DNA of 64,000 bases. Origin: Candidatus Saccharimonadota bacterium (GTDB lineage Bacteria; Patescibacteriota; Saccharimonadia; Saccharimonadales; Saccharimonadaceae). How positions within the stretch are numbered: position 1 is the stretch's first letter; every line of letters begins with the position of its first letter. The stretch covers positions 502,696 to 566,695 of the forward strand of contig JAPLYU010000001.1 in the NCBI GenBank assembly GCA_026395405.1. The letters run 5' to 3'. Positions 8,532 to 17,584 of the stretch are shown piece by piece. The translations under genes and the position numbers were made by a program. A model generated the notes under the pieces. The model did no database searches, had not been told where the DNA came from, and saw only the letters and a program-made list of their open reading frames with translations.

Positions 8532-9917
8532 CTAGTGAAGCTTGCCAGTTACAAGGAAGTAAAACAATGCCAGGACAGCCGCTGCCATAACAACAAATGT
8601 AATTCTAACAAAAATATTCGCGAGTATCCCGTTTTTATGTTCACCCATAATACTTTCGTTATTACCAATTTTCGCAATCATCCATATCAGAGGCACTGCA
8701 GCTATACCGTTAAACACGGCCGTGAAGATTAAGGCTTGTATTGGATCTATGCCAAAAAAGTTAATAGCCAGGCCGATAACAGTGGCGACAATAATTACCG
8801 CATAAAAGCCAATTGCTTTACTAAACTTACGATACAGACCCTCTTTCCAGCCTAAAGTTTCGGAAATTGCATAAGCAGATGACCCAGCGAGCGTAGGTAT
8901 TGCCAGCAGGCCAATTCCAATAATTCCAATCGAAAAAATAACCTTAGCAATAGTACCGGCGTAAGGAAAACCCTTGACAAGTGGCTCTAGTGCCTTGGCG
9001 GCATCGGCGGCAGTGCCTATATTATGAATTCCATTTTTAAATAACACGGAGGCGCAGACTATAACAATAAACCAGGCGATAATAGTTGAAAAGCTCATCC
9101 CAAAAATATTATCTAAACGAATGTCTTTCAAAAAACGCTTGCTAAGCTTAGGATCCTGGCCGCTAGTGCCGACCCGTTTGTGTGATATCTCTTCCTCGAC
9201 GGTTTCTGACGTATCCCAAAAGAAACAGTAAGGTGAAATCGTTGTTCCCAATATCCCAACTAGAATATATATAGTATCTGCGTTAATTGTCGGAAAAACG
9301 AAAAACGTATTTCGGAAAATTTCAGCCCAATCTTGCCCGACTAGGAATGTAGTAATTGGGTATGCCAATAACGCCAACGCCAACCATTTAAGAATCTTTA
9401 CGTATTTTTTATAACTGACAAAAACCATCATTAATATGATTAATATCGAATAAAACACAGCCAAGAGCGCATAGGGGATAGGAATGAACAACCTGGTAGT
9501 TGCAGCCATTGCCCCGAGGTCAGCGCCGATGTTCACGGTATTTGCTACGAAAACTAATACCACCGACATATAAAGAAGTTTTCTATTGTAATTCGATTTA
9601 ATAACTGCCGCCAAGCCTTTGCCGGTGACGGCACCTATTCGCGCGCATGATTCCTGTACGGCAGTCACCAAAGGAAACATAACGGGGAATGTCCACAAAA
9701 ATCCGTACCCATAACCAGCACCTGCCTGAGAATATGTGGCAATACCGGAACAATCATCATCAGCTGCACCAGTTACAATTCCCGGGCCTAAAATATTTAA
9801 TAGCCGACCGAACTGTCGATAAGAGCTGACACGTTTTAAGATGTTTTTTTTCGCATGACGTTCAACTTTTGAAAATTTATGCGTGAACTTTACGAATTTA
9901 CTCTGTTTTTTAGTCAT
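8532..9917 (-). CDS. Nramp family divalent metal transporter
   Basis: A 461-residue membrane protein with about eleven helices. The first helix carries ITGAADDDCSGIATYSQAG, the position of the Nramp DPGN metal-site motif, and the sixth carries TTISPYCFFWDTSETVEEE. These are the patterns of a divergent Nramp subgroup, in which the canonical MPH motif of the sixth helix is replaced, so Mn2+ or Fe2+ specificity cannot be assumed; Mg2+ or other ions are possible. The charged cytoplasmic N-terminus of about 35 residues is basic. Start: ATG at 9917. Confidence 0.85.
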   Translation of the reverse strand: MTKKQSKFVKFTHKFSKVERHAKKNILKRVSSYRQFGRLLNILGPGIVTGAADDDCSGIATYSQAGAGYGYGFLWTFPVMFPLVTAVQESCARIGAVTGKGLAAVIKSNYNRKLLYMSVVLVFVANTVNIGADLGAMAATTRLFIPIPYALLAVFYSILIILMMVFVSYKKYVKILKWLALALLAYPITTFLVGQDWAEIFRNTFFVFPTINADTIYILVGILGTTISPYCFFWDTSETVEEEISHKRVGTSGQDPKLSKRFLKDIRLDNIFGMSFSTIIAWFIVIVCASVLFKNGIHNIGTAADAAKALEPLVKGFPYAGTIAKVIFSIGIIGIGLLAIPTLAGSSAYAISETLGWKEGLYRKFSKAIGFYAVIIVATVIGLAINFFGIDPIQALIFTAVFNGIAAVPLIWMIAKIGNNESIMGEHKNGILANIFVRITFVVMAAAVLALFYFLVTGKLH

Positions 9918-10027
9918 TTAAAATTAGGACATGCTTATGTTTAATACTGATAGCATACTATATTGACCGAATAAATAATAGCTTATAGATGTTACATCTT
10001 TACAAAAGTAATGATATACTGTCATAT

Positions 10028-10621
10028 ATGAAACCAGCTGAAACCATCAAACCGCATTTGATCATCATGATTGGGATTCCTAGCTCGGGGAAAAGTTTTT
10101 TTGCTGAACATTTTGCCGAAACGTTCAAAGCTCCGATTGTAAGTTATGATATTTTGCGAAAAGAGTTTTTTAAGGAACCAACATTTAGTACGGACGAAGA
10201 CGATATGATTAGAAAAGTATCGAACTATATTCTGTCAGAGTTCCTAAAAACTAAAAAAACAGTTATTTTTGAGGGCCAAACTAACCTTCGGGCAGAACGT
10301 TTTGAAATTGCAAAAGGCGCTCGATCTGCCGGATACGAACCACTATTTATATGGGTGCAGACCGAAACAATGACAGCTCGAAAACGCGCTACAAAAGCCA
10401 ACCATGACAAACCCGCATTAACCGATGATGAATTTGATGCTAAATTGAAAAAATTCAATTCGCCAAATAAAAATGAGCAGTTTATCGTAATCAGCGGCAA
10501 ACATACATACGCTAGCCAACTAAAAATAGTTCTAAAACACCTTATTCAACCACGACCAGAATTAAACGAACAAAAAATCAGACTTCAAACCCCAAAACCC
10601 CGAAGTTTTTTGATACGTTAA
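10028..10621 (+). CDS. P-loop kinase (AAA_33 / zeta-like)
   Basis: Starting at the ATG 7 nt after a TATACT box, the protein has 197 residues. Walker A is IGIPSSGKSFF (about 15-25). Further on are an acidic VSYDILRKEFF, EGQTNLRAER and RKRATKA, matching the small nucleoside/nucleotide kinase-like fold of AAA_33 and polynucleotide-kinase 5' domains. The substrate is unknown; possibilities include sugars, nucleosides or RNA ends. Upstream in-frame start codons (from 9989) precede the promoter box and are rejected. The YgjP-like gene follows 12 nt downstream, so the two likely share a transcript. Confidence 0.75.
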   Translation: MKPAETIKPHLIIMIGIPSSGKSFFAEHFAETFKAPIVSYDILRKEFFKEPTFSTDEDDMIRKVSNYILSEFLKTKKTVIFEGQTNLRAERFEIAKGARSAGYEPLFIWVQTETMTARKRATKANHDKPALTDDEFDAKLKKFNSPNKNEQFIVISGKHTYASQLKIVLKHLIQPRPELNEQKIRLQTPKPRSFLIR

Positions 10622-10633
10622 GAAAGAGTTGGA

Positions 10634-11329
10634 ATGCCTGTAATTCAAGATAAGGAATTTGGCAAAATTACTGTACGGCGAAGCGCTGCTGCAACCCAAA
10701 TACGCGTAAGAGTTGCTCCGGATGGAACTTTACGCGCGTCACTGCCGATGCGCGCACCAATGTTTTTAGTTAAACACCTAATAAAAACTTCTCGTGACGA
10801 GCTGCGAACTATATTGGCGCAATCAAAACCGATTTATGAATACGCAGACGGCCAAAGGATTGGGAAAAGCCATACATTAGTAATTCAACACTCAACAGGT
10901 CAAGAGTTTAGCGTTACCAGGCGAAAACTTCAAATAATCGTTAGCTTACCATTCGATAAACTTGTCAGTAATCCTGATATTTCCAGAAAAATTCGCGACG
11001 CTATCATCGCTGCACTCAGAATTGAAGCAAAAAGCTATCTACCAAACCGTCTTTCTTATCTGGCAAACAAGTACGGACTTACTTATGATAAAGTACGCTT
11101 TTCACACGCCAGTGGTAGATGGGGTAGTTACAGCAGTAACGGGACAGTTAGTTTGAATATCGCTCTCATGAAACTGCCATTTGAACTGATTGATTACATC
11201 ATTATCCATGAACTGGCGCATTCAAAACAGATGAACCACAGCAAGGTTTTTTGGCTATTAGTCGAATCAGCGGATCCGAACTATCGAATACATCGCAGAG
11301 AATTAAAACAGCACACTCCTTCTATATAA
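10634..11329 (+). CDS. YgjP-like metallopeptidase domain protein (DUF45)
   Basis: A 231-residue soluble protein. The C-terminal half contains SGRWGSYS and the zinc motif HELAHSKQMNHSKVFW, with HExxH and a further His, as in the YgjP/SprT-like WLM clan. The N-terminal half is a beta-rich domain typical of DUF45 proteins. YgjP has been described in E. coli as a UTP pyrophosphatase, but other members are assumed proteases, so the reaction is open. The purine stretch AAGAAAGAGTTGG precedes the ATG. It follows the P-loop kinase gene closely. Confidence 0.85.
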   Translation: MPVIQDKEFGKITVRRSAAATQIRVRVAPDGTLRASLPMRAPMFLVKHLIKTSRDELRTILAQSKPIYEYADGQRIGKSHTLVIQHSTGQEFSVTRRKLQIIVSLPFDKLVSNPDISRKIRDAIIAALRIEAKSYLPNRLSYLANKYGLTYDKVRFSHASGRWGSYSSNGTVSLNIALMKLPFELIDYIIIHELAHSKQMNHSKVFWLLVESADPNYRIHRRELKQHTPSI

Positions 11330-11362
11330 AAAATTAATAGCTCAGTGTATAATAACCATAAG

Positions 11363-12997
11363 ATGCATAAGGGTGGATCCAAAGAAAAAAAGCCACGCTC
11401 GGTTAAGGTAATCAGATATTCTGGGTTGTTTATTCCTGTGGCGTTAATTATTTATTTTGTCTTTATGCAAATTGGAATAATCAATAACACCCATATGATT
11501 GACGGTTTCGGGCTGTTTATGTTTTGTTTTTTGTGGGTATTCGTTGGAATTATTCAGTTACTATTTCCGATTACTACCAAGCTTGATACGTTCTTACGGT
11601 TTACCGCCTTCTATTTATTAACTGGGGCTTCGTTGATATTTATTTCCGGGGTGTCGACACCTTTTGCTGCGTTTTGGGTTGTGTTAGTACTAACAACTTA
11701 CATTCACTACTCAAACAACGGTTTGGCGTTTAGCTTACTCGCCCTGGCTTTTGTAGTAGTAGTTGATATTAATTTTTGGTATGTAGTAGATAAGTCAGTG
11801 TTAATTAATGACCTCGTGACCCTAGTTGCTGTCTTAATAATGAGCGCTATAATTCTGTTAATTTTTAAATTTCAACAAATATCTGAAAGGGAACTGGACA
11901 CCAGCAAAGCCCAAGAATCCCTACAGCGCGACCGTGTTTCGACTATTATTAACAATCTGTCAGATGCCGTCCTTAGTACTAATATGGATGGAATAATTAA
12001 AGTTTATAATGCATCCAGCTTGAATCTACTGGACACCAATATCAGTCTGAATGGCCATCATATTGATGATATCCTGCCCTTATCCGACCAGGAGGGGAAT
12101 GAGATTAGTGTATTCAAACTATTAAAAGACGCAAAAACAGTAATCAAACGTGATGATCTTAATTATGTTTTTGATGCCGATGACAAGATGCGTCTGGAAA
12201 TTACATTTTCACCAATCCGCAGTAGTTATAGTCGTTCGAAAAAATCCGAGACCCATGATGGATACATAATTATCATGCGTGATATCACAAAAGCAAAAAG
12301 CCTGGAAGAGGAAAGAGACGAGTTTATAAGTGTAATCAGCCATGAACTACGGACCCCAATTGCTATCGCTGAAGGAACTGTATCGAACGTACAGGTAATG
12401 ATGCAGCACCCGGATGCAACCACGAAAATGCTGACAGATGCCGTTGGTGTTGCACACGAACAGATTTTGTTCTTAGCCAGTATGGTTAACGACCTCAGTA
12501 CACTATCGCGAGCAGAACGAGGCGTGGCTGATAGCTCAGAAGATATTAATATTCGTGAGTTGGCAAACGAGTTACATAAAAAATATTCCGACGCGGCCCA
12601 AGCCAAAAAATTGCATTTAAATTTGGATTTATCGGCAAAAATCGACCATGTGTTTGTCAGCCGATTATATCTGGAAGAACTTTTGCAGAACTTGATTACA
12701 AACGCAATAAAATACACCAACAAGGGTAGTGTGACGATTATCATAAAGCAAAAGGCAGATGTAATTACGCTTGCGGTCAAAGATACCGGAATTGGTATCA
12801 GCAAATCTGATCAGCAAAAGGTATTTGGTAAATTTTACCGAAGCGAAGACTATCGGACCCGCGAAAGCAGTGGTACGGGACTTGGTTTATATGTCGCTCA
12901 AAAACTGTCACACAAAATTGGTACCAAGATAGTTTTGAAAAGCCGTTTGAATTTTGGTTCGACCTTTAGCATCACATTACCAGCGGTGAAACAATAG
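11363..12997 (+). CDS. Membrane sensor histidine kinase with PAS domain
   Basis: TATAAT lies 9 nt before the ATG at 11363, so I start there (544 residues) and reject a GTG at 11345 that overlaps the box. Five or six helices fill residues 20-175, then a PAS domain (about 185-310), the H-box ISVISHELRTPIAIAEG and a complete ATPase domain: N-box NLITNAIKYT, G1 DTGIGIS and G2 GTGLGLY. No response regulator is adjacent, making it an orphan in this window. The regulator at 30969 already has its own kinase. The ligand or cue is unknown. Confidence 0.9.
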   Translation: MHKGGSKEKKPRSVKVIRYSGLFIPVALIIYFVFMQIGIINNTHMIDGFGLFMFCFLWVFVGIIQLLFPITTKLDTFLRFTAFYLLTGASLIFISGVSTPFAAFWVVLVLTTYIHYSNNGLAFSLLALAFVVVVDINFWYVVDKSVLINDLVTLVAVLIMSAIILLIFKFQQISERELDTSKAQESLQRDRVSTIINNLSDAVLSTNMDGIIKVYNASSLNLLDTNISLNGHHIDDILPLSDQEGNEISVFKLLKDAKTVIKRDDLNYVFDADDKMRLEITFSPIRSSYSRSKKSETHDGYIIIMRDITKAKSLEEERDEFISVISHELRTPIAIAEGTVSNVQVMMQHPDATTKMLTDAVGVAHEQILFLASMVNDLSTLSRAERGVADSSEDINIRELANELHKKYSDAAQAKKLHLNLDLSAKIDHVFVSRLYLEELLQNLITNAIKYTNKGSVTIIIKQKADVITLAVKDTGIGISKSDQQKVFGKFYRSEDYRTRESSGTGLGLYVAQKLSHKIGTKIVLKSRLNFGSTFSITLPAVKQ

Positions 12998-13004
12998 CTT
13001 GTTA

Positions 13005-13033
13005 TTGACTAATCACCACGCTTCGTATATATT
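13005..13033 (+). promoter_or_regulatory. Sigma70-type promoter of secE-nusG-rplK
   Basis: TTGACT at 13005-13010 and TATATT at 13028-13033 are separated by 17 bp. Transcription should begin near 13040, giving a leader of about 55 nt before secE. Confidence 0.7.
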
Positions 13034-13042
13034 AATAGTTGA

Positions 13043-13069
13043 CAGTCTGCTAAGCAGACTATTTTGTTT
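13043..13069 (+). terminator. Terminator-like hairpin in the secE leader
   Basis: A perfect 7 bp stem AGTCTGC/GCAGACT with a 4-nt loop is followed by ATTTTGTTTG. It lies between the mapped promoter and the secE start, so it may attenuate the operon or protect the 5' end. The interrupted T-run makes it a weak terminator. Confidence 0.5.
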
Positions 13070-13094
13070 GCCTAAAAGGTGAGGAGAGTGCCAA

Positions 13095-13364
13095 GTGCCC
13101 ACAAAGAATAAAAAAACCGTCAAAACTTCAGTAACAAAAGTTGTTCAGCCCGAAAAGAAAAGGAATAAACTACTGGTCCCGTTTTTTTCTATCGGTGGTT
13201 ATTTCAAAGGGTCTTGGCGAGAACTACGTCTAGTACGTTGGCCAAATCGTAAAGCAACCTGGGGCTTAACCGCTGCGGTGCTTATTTTTACTGGACTATT
13301 TGTCGCCCTAATCACGTTTTTAGATTGGGTTTTCAGTACGTTATTTAAACTAATTATAAAATAA
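13095..13364 (+). CDS. secE: Preprotein translocase subunit SecE
   Basis: An 89-residue protein with a basic N-terminal extension, the conserved amphipathic element GSWRELRLVRWPNRKATW and a single C-terminal helix, the exact short form of bacterial SecE. It clamps SecY in the translocon. The start is a GTG, 8 nt after GAGGAG; another GTG at 13088 is out of frame. It precedes nusG by 8 nt, the usual secE-nusG-rplK-rplA order. The Lys-rich N-terminal 30 residues are longer than in minimal SecE. Confidence 0.95.
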   Translation: MPTKNKKTVKTSVTKVVQPEKKRNKLLVPFFSIGGYFKGSWRELRLVRWPNRKATWGLTAAVLIFTGLFVALITFLDWVFSTLFKLIIK

Positions 13365-13372
13365 AGGAAATT

Positions 13373-13918
13373 ATGTCAAAGAATCGATACGACTCATCAC
13401 GTCAATGGTATGCAATCCACACCTACAGTGGATATGAAGAGAAAGTTGCCGAAAGTATCAGACAGCGCATCAATGCTGTAGATATGGCTGATAAAATTTT
13501 CGATGTTATGGTGCCAAAGGAAAAACAGATTGAAATTAAAAACGGCAAGCGAAAAGTTGTTGAAAAACGAATATTCCAGGGATACGCGCTGGTAGAAATG
13601 AAACTGACTGACGAAACTTGGTATATTATTCGAAATACTCCAGGAGTAACCGGATTCGTTGGCACCGGCACCGAACCAACACCGGTTTCAGAGCCTGAAA
13701 TTGTCAAAATCAAACGTCGAATGGGTGTCGAAGATCCAAAACACAACATCGATTTCGAACTAGGTGAAGTTATCAGCATTACCGATGGACCATTCAAGGG
13801 GTTTGACGGTTCAATTGCCGAAATTGACACTCAAAAGGGCAAAGTAAAAGTAATGGTCAGTATGTTCGGTCGTGACACTTCTGTCGAACTTGACGCTTTA
13901 CAGGTGCGTAAGGTATAA
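13373..13918 (+). CDS. nusG: Transcription termination/antitermination factor NusG
   Basis: A 181-residue NusG of normal length. The NGN domain starts WYAIHTYSGYEEKV and contains IFQGYALVEM and NTPGVTGFVG. The KOW domain at the C-terminus contains ITDGPFKGFDGSIAEID and the closing VSMFGRDTSVELD. It binds RNA polymerase and couples it to the ribosome or Rho. AAGGAAATT precedes the ATG. It lies between secE and rplK, in the classical position. Confidence 0.97.
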   Translation: MSKNRYDSSRQWYAIHTYSGYEEKVAESIRQRINAVDMADKIFDVMVPKEKQIEIKNGKRKVVEKRIFQGYALVEMKLTDETWYIIRNTPGVTGFVGTGTEPTPVSEPEIVKIKRRMGVEDPKHNIDFELGEVISITDGPFKGFDGSIAEIDTQKGKVKVMVSMFGRDTSVELDALQVRKV

Positions 13919-13973
13919 TACCCCAGTTACGCACTAAAATTGCTTCAAATTAATTTTAGTAAAGAAAGTTATT

Positions 13974-14399
13974 ATGGCAAAAAAAGTTATTGGAAATCTT
14001 AAATTACGTATTCCTGCTGGTCGCGCAACGGCTGGGCCCCCGGTTGGCTCCACATTGGGTCAATGGGGTCTAAATATGATGGATTTTATTAATCCTTTCA
14101 ATGAAGCAACTAAGGGTTTGATGGGCAAGGACGTTATTGTTCATTTGCAGGTTTTTGAAGACCGTTCGTTCGCTTGGAAATCACTTGGTCAACCGGTTGA
14201 CGATTTAATCCTGGAAAAGACCGGCCTTAAAAAAGGAAGCGGCAAACCGCACAGCGAAAAAGTCGGGAAAATCACTCGTGCCCAATTGGCTGAAATTGCT
14301 GAACTTAAAAAAGATCAGTTAAATGCAGTCGACGAAGAAGGACGAATCAAGATTATCGCCGGCACTGCCCGTTCTATGGGTGTTGAAGTCGAAGGTTAA
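13974..14399 (+). CDS. rplK: 50S ribosomal protein L11
   Basis: A 141-residue L11: N-terminal KLRIPAGRATAGPPVGSTLGQWG carries the proline/glycine-rich stringent-factor surface (split here to keep motifs short), and the RNA-binding C-terminal domain ends with GTARSMGVEVEG. It forms the GTPase-associated centre with 23S rRNA. Unlike the classical operon, L11 is closed by its own terminator before rplA, so L1 is transcribed separately at least in part. Confidence 0.97.
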   Translation: MAKKVIGNLKLRIPAGRATAGPPVGSTLGQWGLNMMDFINPFNEATKGLMGKDVIVHLQVFEDRSFAWKSLGQPVDDLILEKTGLKKGSGKPHSEKVGKITRAQLAEIAELKKDQLNAVDEEGRIKIIAGTARSMGVEVEG

Positions 14400-14414
14400 T
14401 TCTTAGTTTTATCT

Positions 14415-14443
14415 AAAAAATCGCTCAAAGGGGCGATTTTTTA
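14415..14443 (+). terminator. Intrinsic terminator after rplK
   Basis: AAAAAATCGC and GCGATTTTTT pair around a short loop and end in a T-run. The A-run on the 5' side could let it work in both directions. It separates rplK from rplA. A TATAAT box at 14485-14490 is a candidate start for rplA transcription, although no good -35 is seen. Confidence 0.8.
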
Positions 14444-14559
14444 TTTGGACCTTATGGGATATGGATTTATTGTTATATATCTGTTATAATTGCAGGATTA
14501 CAATCAATGATGGGAGATGTCAAAAACATCGTTAATACCACAGAAAGGGTTCACTAAAA

Positions 14560-15591
14560 ATGGCTAAGAAACCAGAACTTCTGGAACGAGCAAAAAAACT
14601 TAAATTAGAGGTCACTCATAAAAACACGATTGCTGAAATTGAAGAGGCGATTAAGTCCGCAGAGGCTTTGCTGAAACCTGAAAAAGTAGCAAAAATCGAG
14701 AAGGAAACGGCAGTTAAGACTGATGCGCCCGAATCCGATGCAAAACTCGCCAAAGCCGGCAAACGCAGCGAAAAGGCTATCAAAGAAGAGATCGAAAAAA
14801 TTGCCAAAGAAGAGCGCAAAGAAAAGGGCGAAACCGCCCCACAATCTGCCGAAGCTACATCTCATACTAAAAAAGGTCCAAAACCAGTCACTCGTCCATT
14901 AATTGAACGTCGTGGGAAAAATTATCGCAAAGCCGCAGAATTCGTTGATAAAGCAGTAGTATACCCTCTGTACGAAGCCTTGGAAATTGCAGTCAAAACT
15001 AATCCTAGCAAATTCGACGCAAGTTTAGAGATGCACGTAAAACTTGGTGTTGACCCTCGTCAAGCCGATCAAAACATTCGAGCAACCGTCAGTCTGCCAA
15101 ACGGAACCGGTAAAGTAGTTCGAGTAGCCGTTTTTGCCCCTGACAGCGAACACGCTGCTGCTACAAAAGCCGGCGCTGATATTGTTGGTGACGAGGAATT
15201 CTTGCAAAAATTAGATAAAGAGGAAATTAACTTTGATATTTTGGTTGCAACACCTCAATATATGCCAAAACTTGGTAAATACGCCCGATTACTTGGACCA
15301 CGCGGTCTGATGCCAAATCCAAAAAGCGGAACGGTTGCGGCTAATGTTGCCAAGGCGGTTACCGAAGCCAAAGCCGGAAAAGTTGAATACCGTGTCGACA
15401 AACAAGGTATCATACACCTAAGTATCGGTAAGGTATCGTTTGGCGCCAAGAAGCTAGAAGAAAACGCCAATGCATTCTTTGACAGCTTAAAATCTCAAAA
15501 ACCTACCGGTTTAAAGGGTGTTTATGTAAAGACTACGTCTATCAGCGCCACCCAAGGCCCTGGTATTAAGATAGAAAACATTGTAAGCTAA
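14560..15591 (+). CDS. rplA: 50S ribosomal protein L1 with N-terminal extension
   Basis: Residues from about 112 to 343 are a normal bacterial L1 (starting [14 protein letters not shown], with the [14 protein letters not shown] signature). L1 binds 23S rRNA at the stalk that moves the E-site tRNA. About 110 residues precede it: a short helical unit at 5-37 with [18 protein letters not shown], resembling a SAP/HeH nucleic-acid-binding motif, then a Lys/Glu/Ala-rich linker. Standard L1 has about 230 residues, so this is a real extension; the ATG follows AGAAAGGG, which supports the long form. Confidence 0.95.
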   Translation: MAKKPELLERAKKLKLEVTHKNTIAEIEEAIKSAEALLKPEKVAKIEKETAVKTDAPESDAKLAKAGKRSEKAIKEEIEKIAKEERKEKGETAPQSAEATSHTKKGPKPVTRPLIERRGKNYRKAAEFVDKAVVYPLYEALEIAVKTNPSKFDASLEMHVKLGVDPRQADQNIRATVSLPNGTGKVVRVAVFAPDSEHAAATKAGADIVGDEEFLQKLDKEEINFDILVATPQYMPKLGKYARLLGPRGLMPNPKSGTVAANVAKAVTEAKAGKVEYRVDKQGIIHLSIGKVSFGAKKLEENANAFFDSLKSQKPTGLKGVYVKTTSISATQGPGIKIENIVS

Positions 15592-15614
15592 CTCATATAA
15601 CACCTGGAGTTGAT

Positions 15615-16277
15615 ATGCCTAAAAATCACGTTGAATCAGAGGTAGGAATACAACATAAAATTTCAGAGCGAGGCGTTCTTGGAAACGGCTCTAGCCCAGA
15701 GGCTCGCTTTGTCGGCAACCAGGCCAAGCTTGGAGAATATGTTGATGCACTCAGAACTTTGCAACAAAGGATCGTTTTAACATCTGGCACATTCGATTTA
15801 TTACATGTCGGACATGCTAAGTACCTTGAGGTGGCAAAATCTTACGGAGATGTTTTGATTGTTGGAGTAGACAGCGACGAGAAAGTCCGAGCCAGAAAGG
15901 GACCAGATCGACCGGTTGTACCCGAAGAGGAGAGAATAAATATGTTAGCTCACTTACGATCGGTTGATATCATAACTATTAAACATCCTGACGATGAGCG
16001 TTGGTCACTGATAAAAAGTATCAAGCCAGACACCTTAATAGTTACCCAAGAAACTTATGACGACGAAACAGTCGAAGAACTTGAAGAAATATGCGGAAAA
16101 GTCGTTGTGCTTGAGCCGCAAGCAACCACTTCTACATCTGCTCAAATCAGACGACTACAAATAGGATTTTATGGAAAAGTCGAAAAACCCATAGAAGAGC
16201 TTTTAGAGGAATATGATGCCCATCCAGACCTTCGTAGGAAAATAGGTAGTATCCTAGGCAACCGAAGAGATGAGTAA
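15615..16277 (+). CDS. Cytidylyltransferase-like nucleotidyltransferase
   Basis: A 220-residue protein. After a 50-residue N-terminal extension comes a nucleotidyltransferase Rossmann domain: TSGTFDLLHVGHAKYL, with the HxGH motif, then GVDSDEKVRARKG and late ATTSTSAQIRRLQ in place of the ISSTxIR motif. Its closest familiar relatives are the RfaE/HldE C-terminal adenylyltransferases and glycerol-3-phosphate cytidylyltransferases. The substrate is unknown. GGAG lies 6 nt before the ATG. It overlaps the deaminase-domain gene by 8 nt, so the two products likely act together. Confidence 0.8.
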   Translation: MPKNHVESEVGIQHKISERGVLGNGSSPEARFVGNQAKLGEYVDALRTLQQRIVLTSGTFDLLHVGHAKYLEVAKSYGDVLIVGVDSDEKVRARKGPDRPVVPEEERINMLAHLRSVDIITIKHPDDERWSLIKSIKPDTLIVTQETYDDETVEELEEICGKVVVLEPQATTSTSAQIRRLQIGFYGKVEKPIEELLEEYDAHPDLRRKIGSILGNRRDE

Positions 16278-17145
16278 AAAAGTTGAATTATTTGCCGGAT
16301 ATATTCCTGTAATTCACGATGGATATATTAAAGCAATCGATCGTCATCCAGATGCTGAAATTGGGGTATTTAACGGTGAAATCTTAGACAAACTGCCGTA
16401 TTTGCGCAAGGACATCCGAGCCCTTAGCCCAGAGGATGCAAAAAAAGCAATTGATGGACTTGGACGCAGAAGTGTAATAATGGGGCAGTCGGCTCTAAAC
16501 AGAGCATTAAAAAGCCCAATAATTATGCCCGATGACGATATTACTAGAATGATCATCGAAGCCAACCCGAACGCAGACATCACTACAGAGCCGATTTTTC
16601 TGAGATGGGATAGGGATAATTCGACAGAGAAACTAGCGATAGAACCAGATAGAGTCGTATCTATGGATGAAAACGACCCAATTGTAATTGCATTGAATGA
16701 TGAATTGTCTAAAAGTACAAATTGGTGGAGGCATCTGGGGGCAGTAATAGTTGATCGAGATAGTAATATAGCCCTGCAAGCACACAACTCCTCGGTACCG
16801 ACCGAATACACTTCTTTAATTGAAAGCGATCCCAGAATTACAGCTAAGAGGGGTGAATCAATTGAGCGAACAATCGACATGCACGCTGAGGCCCAAATTT
16901 TCGCCGAAGCTTCAAAGCATGGAATTGCACTAGAGGGGTGTTCTATTTGCGTCAGCACATTCCCATGTCCAACTTGCGCAAAACTTATAGCACATAGCGG
17001 CATGAAAGCATGTTATTACATTGAAGGCTATGCTATGTTGGACGGACAGAGTATTTTAAGGGATTTTGGTGTAGAAATTATAAAAATCGACACAAATCTT
17101 AAACCAGAAGACCCACGAACACTAAAACCTTACCCGTCTAACTAA
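16270..17145 (+). CDS. Deoxycytidylate/cytidine deaminase-fold protein with novel N-terminus
   Basis: A 291-residue protein. The C-terminal half (about 140-275) is a zinc-dependent deaminase domain: DMHAEAQIFAEA provides the His and catalytic Glu and STFPCPTCAKLI the two Cys ligands, the dCMP-deaminase pattern. The N-terminal 130 residues begin VELFAGYIPVIHDGYI and look like a degenerate nucleotidyltransferase-type fold; I do not recognise them. If it deaminates dCMP, it would supply dUMP to the thyA gene 1.9 kb away, but the fused N-terminus suggests a different or modified substrate. It overlaps its upstream partner by 8 nt. Confidence 0.75.
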   Translation: MSKKVELFAGYIPVIHDGYIKAIDRHPDAEIGVFNGEILDKLPYLRKDIRALSPEDAKKAIDGLGRRSVIMGQSALNRALKSPIIMPDDDITRMIIEANPNADITTEPIFLRWDRDNSTEKLAIEPDRVVSMDENDPIVIALNDELSKSTNWWRHLGAVIVDRDSNIALQAHNSSVPTEYTSLIESDPRITAKRGESIERTIDMHAEAQIFAEASKHGIALEGCSICVSTFPCPTCAKLIAHSGMKACYYIEGYAMLDGQSILRDFGVEIIKIDTNLKPEDPRTLKPYPSN

Positions 17146-17584
17146 TCTTGAATCTGACCTTTTCGTCAGCGGGTTTATCGTGGGATGGAACGATTAGGTG
17201 AACATGCAAATGATTCACTGTGGCACCATTACTTGTCATATCACCAAAACGCATACCAATACCGCCAGTAATAATATCAAATTCCTTTTCCGCCCAAACC
17301 ATATGCCCCTGAAGTTCATCAAAAGCACCCGCTTTTAAGTCTGATAATTTTTCAGCATGATAATTTAATATTGCTAACAAATGGACATCCGTATATTTAT
17401 AAGGCCATTGATTTTTGGTGATAGTCCAATGTTTTCCTTTTCTAAGCGTTTTTTGCTTGTGGTATTTCGAGATATTTTCCTGGCAAAAAGGACATTCTTG
17501 GTTTTCAACAATATCTTCCATAACCCTGCGCTGTTCATCAAGCCTGGCGTTGTTCAAATTGACATATGGTTTATCTTTTTTCAT
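17138..17584 (-). CDS. HIT family protein
   Basis: A 148-residue protein ending with the histidine triad NHLHVHLIVP, preceded by GGIGMRFGDM. The CPFC pair near residue 33, with later His, matches the zinc site seen in many HIT hydrolases. The family cleaves nucleoside phosphoramidates or dinucleoside polyphosphates. It overlaps the DHFR gene by 14 nt, so it belongs to the thyA-folA-HIT run. Its 3' end overlaps the convergent deaminase gene by 8 nt. Confidence 0.85.
   Translation of the reverse strand: MKKDKPYVNLNNARLDEQRRVMEDIVENQECPFCQENISKYHKQKTLRKGKHWTITKNQWPYKYTDVHLLAILNYHAEKLSDLKAGAFDELQGHMVWAEKEFDIITGGIGMRFGDMTSNGATVNHLHVHLIVPSHDKPADEKVRFKIS

Noticed and set aside
8448-8732. 94-codon plus-strand frame over the Nramp 3' end
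   Set aside because: Most of it overlaps the transporter's last helices, and its composition is not protein-like.
12226-12804. 192-codon frame antisense to the sensor kinase
   Set aside because: It is opposite the conserved kinase core.
16344-17003. 219-codon frame antisense to the deaminase gene
   Set aside because: It lies opposite a gene with clear zinc-site motifs and has no initiation signal.
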